DNA of 64,000 nucleotides from IDS-8 sp040902105 (GTDB lineage Bacteria; Pseudomonadota; Gammaproteobacteria; Steroidobacterales; Woeseiaceae): NCBI GenBank assembly GCA_040902105.1, contig JBBDXW010000071.1:1-64000 (forward strand), in the 5' to 3' direction. A program made the position numbers and the translations under genes. Numbering within the stretch: position 1 is the first letter of the stretch; every line of letters starts with the position of its first letter. Shown here in pieces: positions 1 to 9,222 of this stretch. Under the pieces are notes generated by a model. It made no database searches, was not told where the DNA came from, and saw nothing but the letters and a program-made list of their open reading frames with translations.

Positions 1-54
1 AGCAGCGGACTGAAAATCCGCGTGTCGGTGGTTCGATTCCGCCCCTGGCCACCA
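1..54 (+). tRNA. tRNA-Phe (GAA), 5' end outside window
   Basis: The visible part covers the anticodon arm to the CCA end. The anticodon stem GCGGA/TCCGC closes a seven-base loop CTGAAAA, which gives anticodon GAA (Phe). A five-base variable loop follows, then a T arm GGTGG-TTCGATT-CCGCC, the acceptor strand CCTGGCC, discriminator A and an encoded CCA at 52-54. The D arm and 5' acceptor strand lie left of the window. The integrase operon starts right after it and partial copies of this 3' end recur at 28.6 and 29.6 kb, so this tRNA is the probable attachment site of the island. Confidence 0.93.
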
Positions 55-128
55 ATCCTTTCAACAACTTACGAGTCTCCAGGATTTCGTCTATCTGCCT
101 TTGCGTGCATTTTGCGTGACCCTCATTT

Positions 129-1211
129 CTAACTTACGGAAAGTCTTCGCAAAACCACCAACTCAGGTTTGTTACCGTTTCTTTCGCACACACTGTTGGC
201 GGCCTCGATCAGCTTCGATAACTCCGCCGCCGAATAGTGTGTCGTCATTCGCCCGGAACGATGACCGAGCAGGTCCTGCCGATCCTCAAAGCTCACACCG
301 GCGGCCCGTAACCTGCGACCGGACGTGTGCTTCAAATCATGAACACGAACCTGCGGCAGACCGACTTCCTTCCGGACCCGGCACCAGGAGCTGTTCAACA
401 TCCTCGTGACCGGTTTGCCTTTGTACGCGAACACATGCGTCGGGTGTTTCCCTCTGCGTGAGTTCACGATCGACCTGGCAATGTCGTTCAGGACGATCAG
501 CCGTTCGTCGCCGTTCTTGACGAATGACCCCGGAACAATGAACACGAATGTCTCCAATGGCCGAACCTGGACTTCCCAGTCCCACTGCAACCTGCAGATC
601 TCGGCATCGCGGCAGCCGGTGTTGACTGCGAACAATGCCATTTCCGCAAGATGCGGCGGCAGCGCCGAGAACAGTTTCTGCTGCTCGTCCCAGTTCAACG
701 GGTAAGGTGCCCGCTTCCTGGTATCCGGCAGCATCTTGATCCGCGGTGCCCGTTTCAGCCACGTCAGCCCATGCTCGTCCATCCACTCGTGCTCGGCGAG
801 GTTCAGGATGCGGCGCACGGCCTTGAGACCGTGATTGATCGTGCCGGGTGTTCTTCCCTCCTTTCGTTTGTGCTCGACCCACGGCTCTAACGTGCCCCGG
901 TGGATGCGCTGCAGTGGCAGCGCCCCGATCCACGGCATCAGTTGCTTGAGCAGGCAGATGTCCCGGTTCAGCGATCGTTTGTGCTGGTTCTCACGAACGA
1001 ACCTGATCGCCGCTTTCTCGAAACTCCGCTCCGGTCTGACGCCGTAGACTTTCGCTTGCCGCAACGTCTCGGAGATCCTTGCGAGGAAGCGCTGGGCTTC
1101 CCCAAGTTCAGCCGATCCAGTGCTTTGGCAAACTCGTTGCCCTTCGATCCGTTTGTCGATATGCCATACGCCCTGCCTCCCGACGAGGCCGGGCACTCTT
1201 CTGCGTCCCAT
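129..1211 (-). CDS. Tyrosine-recombinase integrase (360 aa)
   Basis: Site-specific recombinase that probably integrates and excises the island at the adjacent tRNA-Phe; its 3' end lies about 75 bp from the tRNA CCA. The core-binding domain covers roughly residues 60-155 and the catalytic domain 165-335. Visible catalytic positions are R201 (GCRDAE), K232, H291 in HDLK, H317 in LLGHRSG and nucleophile Y326 in THYSAAE. The usual second arginine of the HxxR box is lysine here (K294), which I believe is a natural variant of this subfamily. The gene is last in a four-gene minus-strand recombination operon and overlaps the small DNA-binding gene upstream. It appears intact. Confidence 0.93.
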   Translation of the reverse strand: MGRRRVPGLVGRQGVWHIDKRIEGQRVCQSTGSAELGEAQRFLARISETLRQAKVYGVRPERSFEKAAIRFVRENQHKRSLNRDICLLKQLMPWIGALPLQRIHRGTLEPWVEHKRKEGRTPGTINHGLKAVRRILNLAEHEWMDEHGLTWLKRAPRIKMLPDTRKRAPYPLNWDEQQKLFSALPPHLAEMALFAVNTGCRDAEICRLQWDWEVQVRPLETFVFIVPGSFVKNGDERLIVLNDIARSIVNSRRGKHPTHVFAYKGKPVTRMLNSSWCRVRKEVGLPQVRVHDLKHTSGRRLRAAGVSFEDRQDLLGHRSGRMTTHYSAAELSKLIEAANSVCERNGNKPELVVLRRLSVS

Positions 1212-1444
1212 GGTCGTTCTCCTTGCGATCGACCGGGACGCCCGTTGCGCGACTTATACTGAATCGCCCAGGCGTCCAGTTCAAGTCGGTCGAAGGCGAT
1301 GCCCTGGCGGCCGATGGGAATGGTGGTGACGTACGGCCGGACCTCCGCGTTGAAGCGGTTGCGGTCCATGCCAAGGTAGTGGGGTGCGTCGCGGAAGCGC
1401 AGGAACCGGGGCAGCGGTGCTGTTGTGGGAGTTGCCGGCGTCAT
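968..1444 (-). CDS. Excisionase/AlpA-like small DNA-binding protein
   Basis: About 158 residues from an ATG at 1444. The N-terminal half (PRFLRFRDAPHYLGMDRNRF, then a segment ending FDRLELDAWA) resembles the small helix-turn-helix proteins encoded directly upstream of HDLK-type integrases, where they probably act as excisionase or directionality factor. The C-terminal part is basic and low in complexity. The reading frame runs 244 nt into the integrase gene in another frame. The N-terminal domain is credible, but the far C-terminus may be read-through rather than functional protein. It sits between the Integrase_1-type module and the main integrase and is probably co-transcribed with both. 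Confidence 0.65.
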   Translation of the reverse strand: MTPATPTTAPLPRFLRFRDAPHYLGMDRNRFNAEVRPYVTTIPIGRQGIAFDRLELDAWAIQYKSRNGRPGRSQGERPWDAEECPASSGGRAYGISTNGSKGNEFAKALDRLNLGKPSASSQGSPRRCGKRKSTASDRSGVSRKRRSGSFVRTSTNDR

Positions 1445-1472
1445 TGGGCCATCCCCGAGACGATTGTTTGCC

Positions 1473-1856
1473 TTAGCGGACCGGTGGGGCTGGTTCAAGG
1501 ACTGGACGGCCCGCTTTGAGTGGACCGGGTACACCGGTCGGCCGGACCCACGGGCCGTTCAGCCGTTCGATCCAGCCCTCCCGCTCAAGGCTGAAAATCA
1601 GCAGGCGCACCGTCAGCCAGTGCCGGTAGCGCGTGCCGCTGGCGTACCTGCCGGTGCATTCCTGCAGGTACCAGCGCAGGTGCTTCAGCTGCCATTGGTA
1701 GGGACCCACGTGCCAGCGCCGCCAGACCGTCTCGGCAATGTGCGCCGCACGGACCCGATGATGGCGGACCGTGCCGCGCCGTGAGCCCGGCAATCGATCG
1801 GTCAGCAGTGCACGGGCCACGCGGGCGGCAACAAACGGATTGCCCGCCCGACTCAT
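1473..1856 (-). CDS. Small basic protein coupled to the Integrase_1-type recombinase
   Basis: A 127-residue, Arg- and Trp-rich protein with no catalytic motif that I recognise. Its ATG overlaps the stop of the upstream recombinase gene as ATGA (4-nt overlap), so translation is probably coupled and the product likely works with that recombinase, perhaps as an accessory DNA-binding factor. The longer frame starting at 2174 is an out-of-phase extension inside the recombinase gene and was rejected. Its reality is supported by the overlap and by a sensible helical composition in residues 10-110. The function is unknown. Confidence 0.6.
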   Translation of the reverse strand: MSRAGNPFVAARVARALLTDRLPGSRRGTVRHHRVRAAHIAETVWRRWHVGPYQWQLKHLRWYLQECTGRYASGTRYRHWLTVRLLIFSLEREGWIERLNGPWVRPTGVPGPLKAGRPVLEPAPPVR

Positions 1857-2809
1857 CGGGTACCACCGAGGTAGGCCGCTGTGACATCGCAACGAGCATG
1901 CCCCAGTTCCTGTGCAATGACCTGCCGTGCTGCCCGGTCCGTGCTTCGATCGGCTTGCCGTCGGCCGGCGAGCACCGGCGCAACCGAGCCGGTCAGATCG
2001 CGATAGCGCTCGCACGCGTAAGCGGCCCGAAGGTCGTGCAGTTTCGTCAGGCCGTAGCGGTCTCTGACGTCTGCCCAAACGTGATGGACGCGCGTATTCC
2101 ACTGCCGCCATGACAGGTCGGGCGGGATCAGATTCCGGTGACTTTGCTGCGCCGTGGCGGCGCGCACCAGGCAATCGATGGCGGTTGCCGAGACCGGTAC
2201 CCAGCGATCGACACGGTGGCCCCGGCCACCCTTGGTGCCGGCCGTGATATTCACAGCACCTTGTTTCGTCGCCTGACGCAATGCCGCCCTGGCGTCGAGC
2301 ATGGACGCTTCCCGCAGTCGCAGACCGAACTCCCGGGCGAGTTCAACGACCGCAGCGACCCGCTCGCATCCGGCCGAACGCAAATGATCGGCACACTGGC
2401 GCACGGTATCCCGATCCAGTCCCGCCGGTGCTTCGGCTCGCACCAGTCGTCGTTGCCCGACAACGGTGGCTGGCGCAATGCGCACCTGTCGATCGCCGCG
2501 CATCGATTCCAGCACGACGTTTACTGTCGATAACAGGTTCTGCGCGTAAGCCACCGAGACCTGATCGACGGCGACCTTGTCGGCCAGCATCCGTCCGTAG
2601 TCTTGAACGACATCACTGTCGACCGCTCGCGCATCACGAACCTCGTGTGCGTCTCGGCACCACGCGGCGAACTGTCGCCAACGGTCAGCGTGGGCTGCCA
2701 CGGTTGCATAGCGCCCCGCGCCATAATGGTTTCTGAGAGCCTGCTTGCCGGCCCATTCCATCTGTTTGCCGTATCCGAAATTACGGCGTCCTCCGACCTT
2801 GTTCATCAT
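1853..2809 (-). CDS. Integrase_1-type tyrosine recombinase (318 aa)
   Basis: Second tyrosine recombinase. The N-terminus (residues 3-110, beginning NKVGGRRNFGYGKQM) matches the SAM-like domain of the integrase family I know as Phage_int_SAM_2/Integrase_1. The catalytic domain shows R166 (GLRLREASML), H258-x-x-R261 (LHDLRAAYACERY), H304 (LGHARCDVT) and Y313 near the end (AAYLGG). This family is common on genomic islands and large plasmids. The start is one of two adjacent ATGs at 2809 or 2806. It is the first gene of the recombination operon. Two different recombinases side by side suggest either a composite element or a partner recombinase. Confidence 0.88.
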   Translation of the reverse strand: MMNKVGGRRNFGYGKQMEWAGKQALRNHYGAGRYATVAAHADRWRQFAAWCRDAHEVRDARAVDSDVVQDYGRMLADKVAVDQVSVAYAQNLLSTVNVVLESMRGDRQVRIAPATVVGQRRLVRAEAPAGLDRDTVRQCADHLRSAGCERVAAVVELAREFGLRLREASMLDARAALRQATKQGAVNITAGTKGGRGHRVDRWVPVSATAIDCLVRAATAQQSHRNLIPPDLSWRQWNTRVHHVWADVRDRYGLTKLHDLRAAYACERYRDLTGSVAPVLAGRRQADRSTDRAARQVIAQELGHARCDVTAAYLGGTR

Positions 2810-4474
2810 GGTGTTCTTCCACGGTTTCCTGACGTTGGTGAGTGATGAACCGCGAGAATGCTGGCGGTCGCAGCGTGGTGGCCTCAGTGGCGAGGCCGGG
2901 GGGTAGCGAGGAACGCTACTGAGATGAATCGCCTACCCGTCGCACCTTCTTGCGACCGGGGAACGGCCGAGGAATACGGTGTGGCTGCGCCAGTCAATCC
3001 GTCGACTGGCCGCCGGGCAGGCGATTTGATGGCTTTTGCAATGCGTAGAGCACGCCAAAAGCCTTGCGGGGTGCTGACTTGCGCCAGCTTATAGACGCCC
3101 GTCTCTGTGCGGCGCGGACGCGCTCACAAAGACGGGCCAGGGGATTGCCGCAACTATTTGGCGATAGGCATTGCTGCGTCACGCATCCGGCGTGATGGTC
3201 GCAATGGCTGGCTCACCAATGTAGCGGCTACAAAGGATTGCGTCATCGAGCTGGCGCAACGGGTGGGAATGGTCTGCGGCAGGCATGCAGACAGGTTGGA
3301 CTAAAAGTGCTGACGATCGTAGAGCGACAGACAGCTTCGGTTTCAAACGGAGATCGACGGTAATCACCGTTGCGCCTGTTGCACGATCCCTTGAAGCGCT
3401 CGGTGCTCCAATGAGTCATTGGAGCCAGGGTATCGCTGATATACCGCAGCGATTACGGATCAACGCAGATACTGTAGACCTTAGCTTTACTGGGCGGCCA
3501 GCCAAAATGGGGGCAAAATCCCGCCCCCTTTTCTGTCGTATGTGCGCGTGGCAATTTTGGTGGCCTCGATGGCTGCCGGGTGACGTCGATCGAGCCGTGA
3601 CATGTTTGCTGTTTTCAGAGCAGCTCTAACTGAGGGCGATGCAAGCTGTGTGGCGAGCCTGTCGCAAACTGAATCGGCGATACTAAAACGCGTATTGGTC
3701 GTGCGAACGGTCAGTGCGTACCAAGCGTGGTGTCGAGTAGACTTGCGGCGTAATTCAGAAGCGAAGCTTCGATTTTTTCATGGGCAGCTTTCGCCTAGGA
3801 GCGGACGGTCATTGACTGCGAAAGATACCTAATGAGCAGACGGGTCCCGGCCACAAGCGGACGTTTCCATTGCGTCAACGATAACGAAGTCGACGAACGC
3901 ACGGTCAACTCATCACGTAGCGATTGGAAACTTGGTTGTTGTCACTGCGAAGACACCCTCTACCGTCAGCTGCACGAACCCACCGGGCTGCACATCAACC
4001 CAATCCGGTATCGCTGTAGCGTGCCACCTCACGCTTGACCAGGCCTTGCATCCTCCGAGGCCTTGGCCTCGCCCAGCGCGATGAACCCCAACCGAACTTG
4101 GCGTTTCCGCCGTTGGCGAGCCGTACGCCGACTCCCGCCGAAAAAGAGAGACAACGCTGACGGAAATTTGACCTGGGGGCCAATTTGTCTTGTCCGCGAA
4201 AAACGGCAGGCGCAGAATGACCAAAAATTGACCTGTGGGTCTATATACGTCAACGAAAAGGCCTGCGTACGCGTCCTGGAGCCTCGGATTCAGCCGCGTA
4301 GGCTCTGAGAAAACTATCCGCCGCGGCATCCGCTGTCGCGGCGATCTCCTCGTCTGATGCGCTCTCCATAACGCCCTCGAGCACGTCCTGTTCAGGCGTG
4401 CGGTCGGCTCTTCCGGTCACGGCAGGTTTGCGTGATCGTGTCTGAAGATCGACGGCCAGCCTTATCGCTGAAAG
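2810..4474. other. 1.66 kb without a recognisable gene
   Basis: I find no convincing coding region on either strand. Short open frames show no family motifs and overlap one another. On the minus strand around 3915-4330, three frames carry fragments that might be pieces of one decayed gene, for example GVGVRLANGGNAKFG, but I cannot assign it. Two similar motifs, TTGACCTGGGGG and TTGACCTGTGGG, occur near 4169 and 4227. One terminator-like hairpin is listed separately. Confidence 0.5.
3509..3532 (+). terminator. Terminator-like hairpin
   Basis: A GGGGGC/GCCCCC stem (3509-3514 and 3523-3528) with an eight-base loop is followed by TTTT on the plus strand. It fits an intrinsic terminator, but no gene can be recognised upstream on that strand, so it may be a leftover of a lost gene. 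Confidence 0.35.
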
Positions 4475-4684
4475 TTACCTGATGCAGCGGCAGTTACCGT
4501 AGGTCTTCCCGACTATACCTCCGCCCTCAATCTCGCAGGCGACAACGGAACCGGCGGGGCAATTGAGGTACGGATTGGAGTTCCGCATTTGATCCTGCAC
4601 GCTGTAAGTATGATTGGGATCGTATCGTGCAGCACAGCCGGCGAATAGAAGGGTAACGATAACCACTATGTTCATTTTGGCCAT
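4475..4684 (-). CDS. Small lipoprotein (69 aa)
   Basis: A short secreted protein with a lipoprotein signal peptide. Residues 4-16 are hydrophobic and end in the lipobox LFAGC, so Cys17 would be lipidated. The mature part is about 50 residues with four further cysteines (NCPAGSVVAC and NCRCIR) that could form disulphides in the periplasm. The start is well supported: GGAGGT lies six bases before the ATG. There is no operon partner; the gene on the right is divergent. No specific function can be assigned. Confidence 0.72.
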   Translation of the reverse strand: MAKMNIVVIVTLLFAGCAARYDPNHTYSVQDQMRNSNPYLNCPAGSVVACEIEGGGIVGKTYGNCRCIR

Positions 4685-5052
4685 TCCAGTACCTCCGGTT
4701 CAAGACCTGGTCTTGCGAGCGTTCACGTGGAACGGGTGCCCACGCGCACAGATATACGACTGTGTGTTCGGGCCGGTCGAGCGCGGCACCAGCGAAGTCC
4801 TCCTCACCGTCGCCTCCCGGCGCCGTTCGGCGATCACAATCGCGATCACCGTTCCTCATTGATTTTTTCGGTCTCCACTGCCTGCACGGTAGGGCCGATG
4901 GCCAGTGGCTGCTTGAAATTTGCCGTAAAAAAGCTCAAAGATTGTCCGTAGATTTGCTCGGGGAGGCCCCTGGCATGACGAAGCGACCTGCCAGAACCAG
5001 AAGACAGGCGAGCACTCGCCTGCACGGCCCGCACTGACTAGACATTCGGTCA

Positions 5053-7773
5053 ATGGCTGCCATCTACCAAATTGGAGACCTGACTCTGGATGTCGGTCGG
5101 CAGCAGGTCTGCCGCGGCGCGGAGCCGATCCACCTGGGGCCCCTCACCTACCGGCTCCTGGTGGTCCTGATCGAGGCGGCACCCAACCTCGTCACTCACG
5201 ATCAGTTGGCCGAGGCCGTCTGGAGAGGTCGGGCCGTCAGCCAGGAAACGATCGGCCAGCGGGTGAAGCTGCTGCGCGACGCCATCGGCGATGACGTCCA
5301 CGAGCCTCGCTACGTCGAGTTGCTGCGGGGCCGGGGGTATCGCTTGATGCCGCCAGTGGTGCCGGCCGCGACCGAAAAGGCGACAGGGCGTGCCCTCAGG
5401 GGGTCGACGAGAGAGGCGAAGTTGCCGGAGGCGGCGGCCGACAGGCATTTGTGGGCCGAGCGCTATGACCGGCGTGTCGAGGACACCTTCCAGTTGCAGG
5501 ACGAGATCTGCGACCAGGTCGTCGCCGCCATCCAGTCGCGGATCGCCAGGGAATCAACCGGTGCCGGGGTGACGACCGGCACCGCGGCAGCGCCCGTTGC
5601 CCGGCCACGCTGGATGCTGGTGGGTCGATGGACGATTCTCTGCTCCCTCCTGGCCACGGTTGCTCTGGCGGCGCTGCTGACGTGGACTTGGCAAAAGCGG
5701 GCCGAGGAGCGCCTGGCGCGGGAGGTCGCATTGCCGCGTCTGCAATCGCTGATCGCGCAGGACAACTACGCGGCGGCGTTCGATCTGGCACTCGAAATCG
5801 AACGCGTCACCCCGGACGATCCGCTGCTGAGCGCGCTCAAGTCCTCTCTGTCCGCGGCAGTGAACCTGAACACAGCACCCGAGGGCGCGAAGGTGTACTT
5901 CCGGCCCTACAGGAGCACCGAGCAGGACTGGCGCTTCTTCGGCGAAACACCGCTGGTCGACGTTCCGGTGCCTCTCGGTGTTGGCCTTTGGCGCATCGAC
6001 AAGGAAGGCAAGGACACTGCGCTGCTGGTGATGCGCAACCCCGGTTCGCAACTCGGAAATGAGCCTTTTAACGATAGCCGGGAAATGACCAAGGACTTCG
6101 ACTTCACAATCCCGCTGGCCGATGCGGCGTCCTCACCGGAAGGCATGGTGTTCGTACCTGAGCTTCCGGCCCTCCTGCCATTCGGCCCTGGCGGGTTCGT
6201 AAGCGTGCCGGCGTTCTTCCTGGATCGTTTCGAGGTTACGAACCGCGCGTACAGAGAGTTCGTGGATGCCGGGGGTTACGCCGAGGCTGCCTATTGGAAG
6301 GACCTGCCCTACGAGCCCGCCGGCGCCGACTGGGTGTCGACGGTAGAGCAGTTCGTCGACCTGACCGGGCGAGCCGGACCCGCATCCTGGGAGGCGGGCA
6401 CACATCCCGACGGCAGCGCAGACCTGCCCGTTACGGGCATCAGCTGGTACGAGGCCGCCGCTTATTGTCGATTCCGCGGCAAGGAGCTTCCGACGAGCTA
6501 TCACTGGTTCCGGGCGGCCGGCTCGATCTTGGAATACTGGGAATCGCTGGCTTCAGTGATTGTACACGCGAGCAATTTTGCGGGCCGCGGCCTTGAGCCG
6601 GTTGGGCGACTCGGCGGCATCGGGCCTTATGGCACCTACGACATGGCAGGCAATGCCCGCGAATGGTGTTGGAACCTGGGAACCGTGGGTCGTTGTATCG
6701 CGGGCGGCGCGTTCAATGAGCCACCGTACATGTACCTTGGAGCACAAGAAGTGCCGCCTCTCGATCGCTCCGTGGGTAACGGAGTCCGCTGCATGCGCAC
6801 GCAGCAGGGCGGACCTGCCAGTGACGAACTGCGCACGTCGATCGCTGAGTCGACCGTTGATTACGCGACTGAGCAGCCGATCGGCGATGCGGCTTATGCC
6901 ATACTGGCGCAGCAACTGGCCTACCGACCGGTGCCGCCCACGCCAATCGTCGAAGAGGTCCGCTCGTCCAATCCCGCGTGGACCACGGAGCAAATCACAC
7001 TGCCAACAGGCTATGACGACACCCGCTTTACGCTGCAGCTCTTCCTCCCGGCCGACCGCGATCCGCCATTCGAAGTCGTGTTCTACGGGCCTCACGGCGG
7101 TGATTTCCTGGTGCCGGTACCGACCGGCGAATTTGACCCCGCCGCCATGGGCGTGCCCCTCGACTTTCTGCTCAAGTCGGGCCGGGCGCTGGCAGTCGTC
7201 GCCTTCGATGGCGCCTTCGAGCGCGTTTGGCCCGTCGAGCGCGAGCAGTCCACGGAATTCGACGAGAGCTACCGAATTCACCTTCGTCACTGGCGCCAGG
7301 AGCTGGGTCGGGCCATCGACTACCTTGGAACTCGCTCGGACATCGACGCCAGCGGGCTGGGATGGTTCGGCATCAGCTCCGGCGCGGTTGACATGTTGCC
7401 GCTCCTCGCCGTGGAGCCGCGCATCAGCGCTGCCGTGCTGTATAGCGGTGGGGGTGGCATCGATTTCGGAACGCTACCGGTTGAAGAGCGGATGTTCAAT
7501 TACCTCCCAAGGATCACGCAGCCGGTGCTGATGCTGAACGGCCGCTGGGACATAACTTTCCCTCTCGCCTCGCAGCAGCGGGTGTTCGAACTGCTGGGCA
7601 CACCGCAGGATCGCAAGTCGCACCGGTTGTTCGAGGCGGGTCACGGCAACCTGCCGAGATTCAAGGTCCAGCAGGCGACGCTCGAGTGGTTCGACCGGCA
7701 CCTTGGGGCGGCGGAGGTCGGGTCGCCCGCTGTCGGTCAGCGACAGCCGCTCGGTCGCGACCGAGGGTCTTGA
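5053..7773 (+). CDS. Winged-helix / sulfatase-modifying-factor / alpha-beta hydrolase fusion (906 aa)
   Basis: Four parts in one chain. Residues 1-100 form an OmpR/CadC-type winged helix ending in YVELLRGRGYRL. Residues 130-165 (LWAERYDRRVEDTFQLQDEI) resemble the segment found in TolB/adenylate-cyclase-like proteins of this regulator family. Residues 192-213 are a single membrane segment. Residues 272-330 look like a PEGA-type beta domain. Residues 364-585 are a formylglycine-generating-enzyme-like (SUMF1) domain with YGTYDMAGNAREW and the terminal NGVRCMRT. Residues 640-885 form an alpha/beta hydrolase with nucleophile S775 in GISSG, D833 and H864. DNA binding would be cytoplasmic and the rest periplasmic, by analogy with CadC. 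Related kinase-SUMF1-hydrolase proteins exist; here a DNA-binding domain replaces the kinase. It stands alone, with no obvious operon. Confidence 0.85.
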   Translation: MAAIYQIGDLTLDVGRQQVCRGAEPIHLGPLTYRLLVVLIEAAPNLVTHDQLAEAVWRGRAVSQETIGQRVKLLRDAIGDDVHEPRYVELLRGRGYRLMPPVVPAATEKATGRALRGSTREAKLPEAAADRHLWAERYDRRVEDTFQLQDEICDQVVAAIQSRIARESTGAGVTTGTAAAPVARPRWMLVGRWTILCSLLATVALAALLTWTWQKRAEERLAREVALPRLQSLIAQDNYAAAFDLALEIERVTPDDPLLSALKSSLSAAVNLNTAPEGAKVYFRPYRSTEQDWRFFGETPLVDVPVPLGVGLWRIDKEGKDTALLVMRNPGSQLGNEPFNDSREMTKDFDFTIPLADAASSPEGMVFVPELPALLPFGPGGFVSVPAFFLDRFEVTNRAYREFVDAGGYAEAAYWKDLPYEPAGADWVSTVEQFVDLTGRAGPASWEAGTHPDGSADLPVTGISWYEAAAYCRFRGKELPTSYHWFRAAGSILEYWESLASVIVHASNFAGRGLEPVGRLGGIGPYGTYDMAGNAREWCWNLGTVGRCIAGGAFNEPPYMYLGAQEVPPLDRSVGNGVRCMRTQQGGPASDELRTSIAESTVDYATEQPIGDAAYAILAQQLAYRPVPPTPIVEEVRSSNPAWTTEQITLPTGYDDTRFTLQLFLPADRDPPFEVVFYGPHGGDFLVPVPTGEFDPAAMGVPLDFLLKSGRALAVVAFDGAFERVWPVEREQSTEFDESYRIHLRHWRQELGRAIDYLGTRSDIDASGLGWFGISSGAVDMLPLLAVEPRISAAVLYSGGGGIDFGTLPVEERMFNYLPRITQPVLMLNGRWDITFPLASQQRVFELLGTPQDRKSHRLFEAGHGNLPRFKVQQATLEWFDRHLGAAEVGSPAVGQRQPLGRDRGS

Positions 7774-8054
7774 GACGTATCGCGCCACAGCTTCCTCGAC
7801 TACGATTTAGACTTTCGCCATTTTGATGACATTGCGAACGTCCGCATTGGGTCAGAAGCCGAAATAATAGTAGACGTTCGACAAGGCGCCCCTCAAGAGT
7901 GAATGCGGACACTGCCGACTATCCACGGCTCGTATTAACCCTGCATGCTATAGCCGCAAGATTCCGAGCAATATCTCTTAGGGTTCCACGCAAATTGGCC
8001 TACGGTATAAGAACTGTCGACGAAATGCTGAACATGAATTAAAGCGGTGGATAC

Positions 8055-8618
8055 ATGATTGATCGCCCGGAATTCGACAACTTGGTGTACCTTCAGGAGA
8101 TAAAGACGCAGTGCAATTCTGTGCTCTTTGCGCTTGAACAGTTCAACATGCGCATCGGGGAGATCAATCAGCCTCACAAGCCAGATGGCCGAAATACTCC
8201 GAATTCAGAGGTCTTTCGGGCTCTACACAGCCTTTTGACACACACGGCAATCATCTCACGGCTGTTGTTTCCGAGCCGAAAAAGAGACGGGTACGCCCAA
8301 CAGCGCGGAAGAAAGCTTAGGGGCGTGTTAAAAGTTGACAAGAGCTCGCCTATCGCTGATCGCAGTCTTCGGGATCACCTTGAACACTACGACGAGCGGT
8401 TGGATCAGTGGGTGCAGAGCGCGTCTAGAGCTATCGCTACCGATAATATACATCCGAAAGACATGGGACCCAATGTGGCACCAGAATCCACCCTCCGGAC
8501 GTATCTCACCGATAGCCGCGAGTTCTTCTTTATGGGCCACACCTATGAAATCGTGCCGCTGGTGTGCGAGGTTCGGAGAATCCTGGACGAAGTGCAGAAG
8601 GTTCCCGGCGTCCGCTAA
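8055..8618 (+). CDS. HEPN-like protein of unknown function (187 aa)
   Basis: A mostly helical, soluble protein with no family name that I recognise. Residues RDHLEH in the middle fit the R-[NDH]-x3-H signature (R-X4-H) of HEPN RNases, and the following HYDERLDQW segment is also helical. HEPN domains often act as toxins or defence effectors, usually with a nucleotidyltransferase antitoxin, but no such partner is next to it. The start is the ATG at 8055 with only a weak ribosome site. The base composition is somewhat lower in GC than the preceding gene, which fits acquired DNA. The HEPN assignment rests on one motif only. Confidence 0.6.
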   Translation: MIDRPEFDNLVYLQEIKTQCNSVLFALEQFNMRIGEINQPHKPDGRNTPNSEVFRALHSLLTHTAIISRLLFPSRKRDGYAQQRGRKLRGVLKVDKSSPIADRSLRDHLEHYDERLDQWVQSASRAIATDNIHPKDMGPNVAPESTLRTYLTDSREFFFMGHTYEIVPLVCEVRRILDEVQKVPGVR

Positions 8619-8811
8619 GGGCCAAAATCAGTCGTTTGGCGGATTTTAATTGATGGCTTTTGCCTATCAGCGGACCGCCGCCTGAACTACGTTGGCAAGT
8701 AGGCCTTCGGGATCGCCCGAATCTCGGCTCCGTGTTTGCGGCTCTTCTCCTTGCGTTCCCGGTGTAGCTCCTGCGTTCGCTGACATTCGATGGGCAACGA
8801 CTGGCAAATGG

Positions 8812-9222
8812 TCATGCGGTGGAATCCGGGAAACGCCTCAAGATGCCTTCCAGATTGTTGTGCAGTTGAATGAGCAGGTACTCGAACTCGGGCACCAGTT
8901 CGTCGGTCATTGGGCGGAGCACTTCGGTGAGCCAGGGACGAATCTGGCGCAATTGGTTAAGCCCCCGCCGGGTGATCCTCGCATGCAACGTGCGGCGATC
9001 TTGAGGTGGGCGTTGTCGCGTTACACAGCCCTCACGCGCCAGCTGTTTCAGCCAGCGTGACACCGCCGCGGCTGAGGAGAGAGTGCCGCCGCAAAGCTGA
9101 TTCTGCCGCACTGGTCCGTGCTCCAAGGCTGCCATGATCCGGTATTCGCCGAGCGAGAAGCCAAATTGCCGCTGCATGTCCCTGTCGATCCTGATGGTCA
9201 TGTTGGCCAGTTCGATCAGCAT
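8812..9222 (-). CDS. MarR-family transcriptional regulator
   Basis: About 136 residues from the ATG at 9222. The winged helix-turn-helix is clear: LGEYRIMAALEHGPVRQNQL, then AAAVSRWLKQLAREGCV (recognition helix) and the wing DRRTLHARITRRG, followed by a C-terminal dimerisation helix. MarR proteins are usually 140-170 residues, so the first helix may start further upstream; the open frame continues to 9390 but its extra N-terminal residues look non-coding and no ribosome site decides the matter. The upstream region contains an imperfect ATTCCC/GGGAAT inverted repeat near 9355-9375 that might be an operator. No target gene can be named. Confidence 0.75.
   Translation of the reverse strand: MLIELANMTIRIDRDMQRQFGFSLGEYRIMAALEHGPVRQNQLCGGTLSSAAAVSRWLKQLAREGCVTRQRPPQDRRTLHARITRRGLNQLRQIRPWLTEVLRPMTDELVPEFEYLLIQLHNNLEGILRRFPDSTA

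Noticed and set aside
3107..3304. 65-codon frame ending in LAQRVGMVCGRHADRLD
   Set aside because: No ribosome site, no family match that I recognise, and other frames overlap it.
2810..4474. Possible insertion-sequence remnant
   Set aside because: Two TTGACCTG(G/T)GGG motifs and a hairpin hint at one, but no transposase frame and no terminal inverted repeats could be found.
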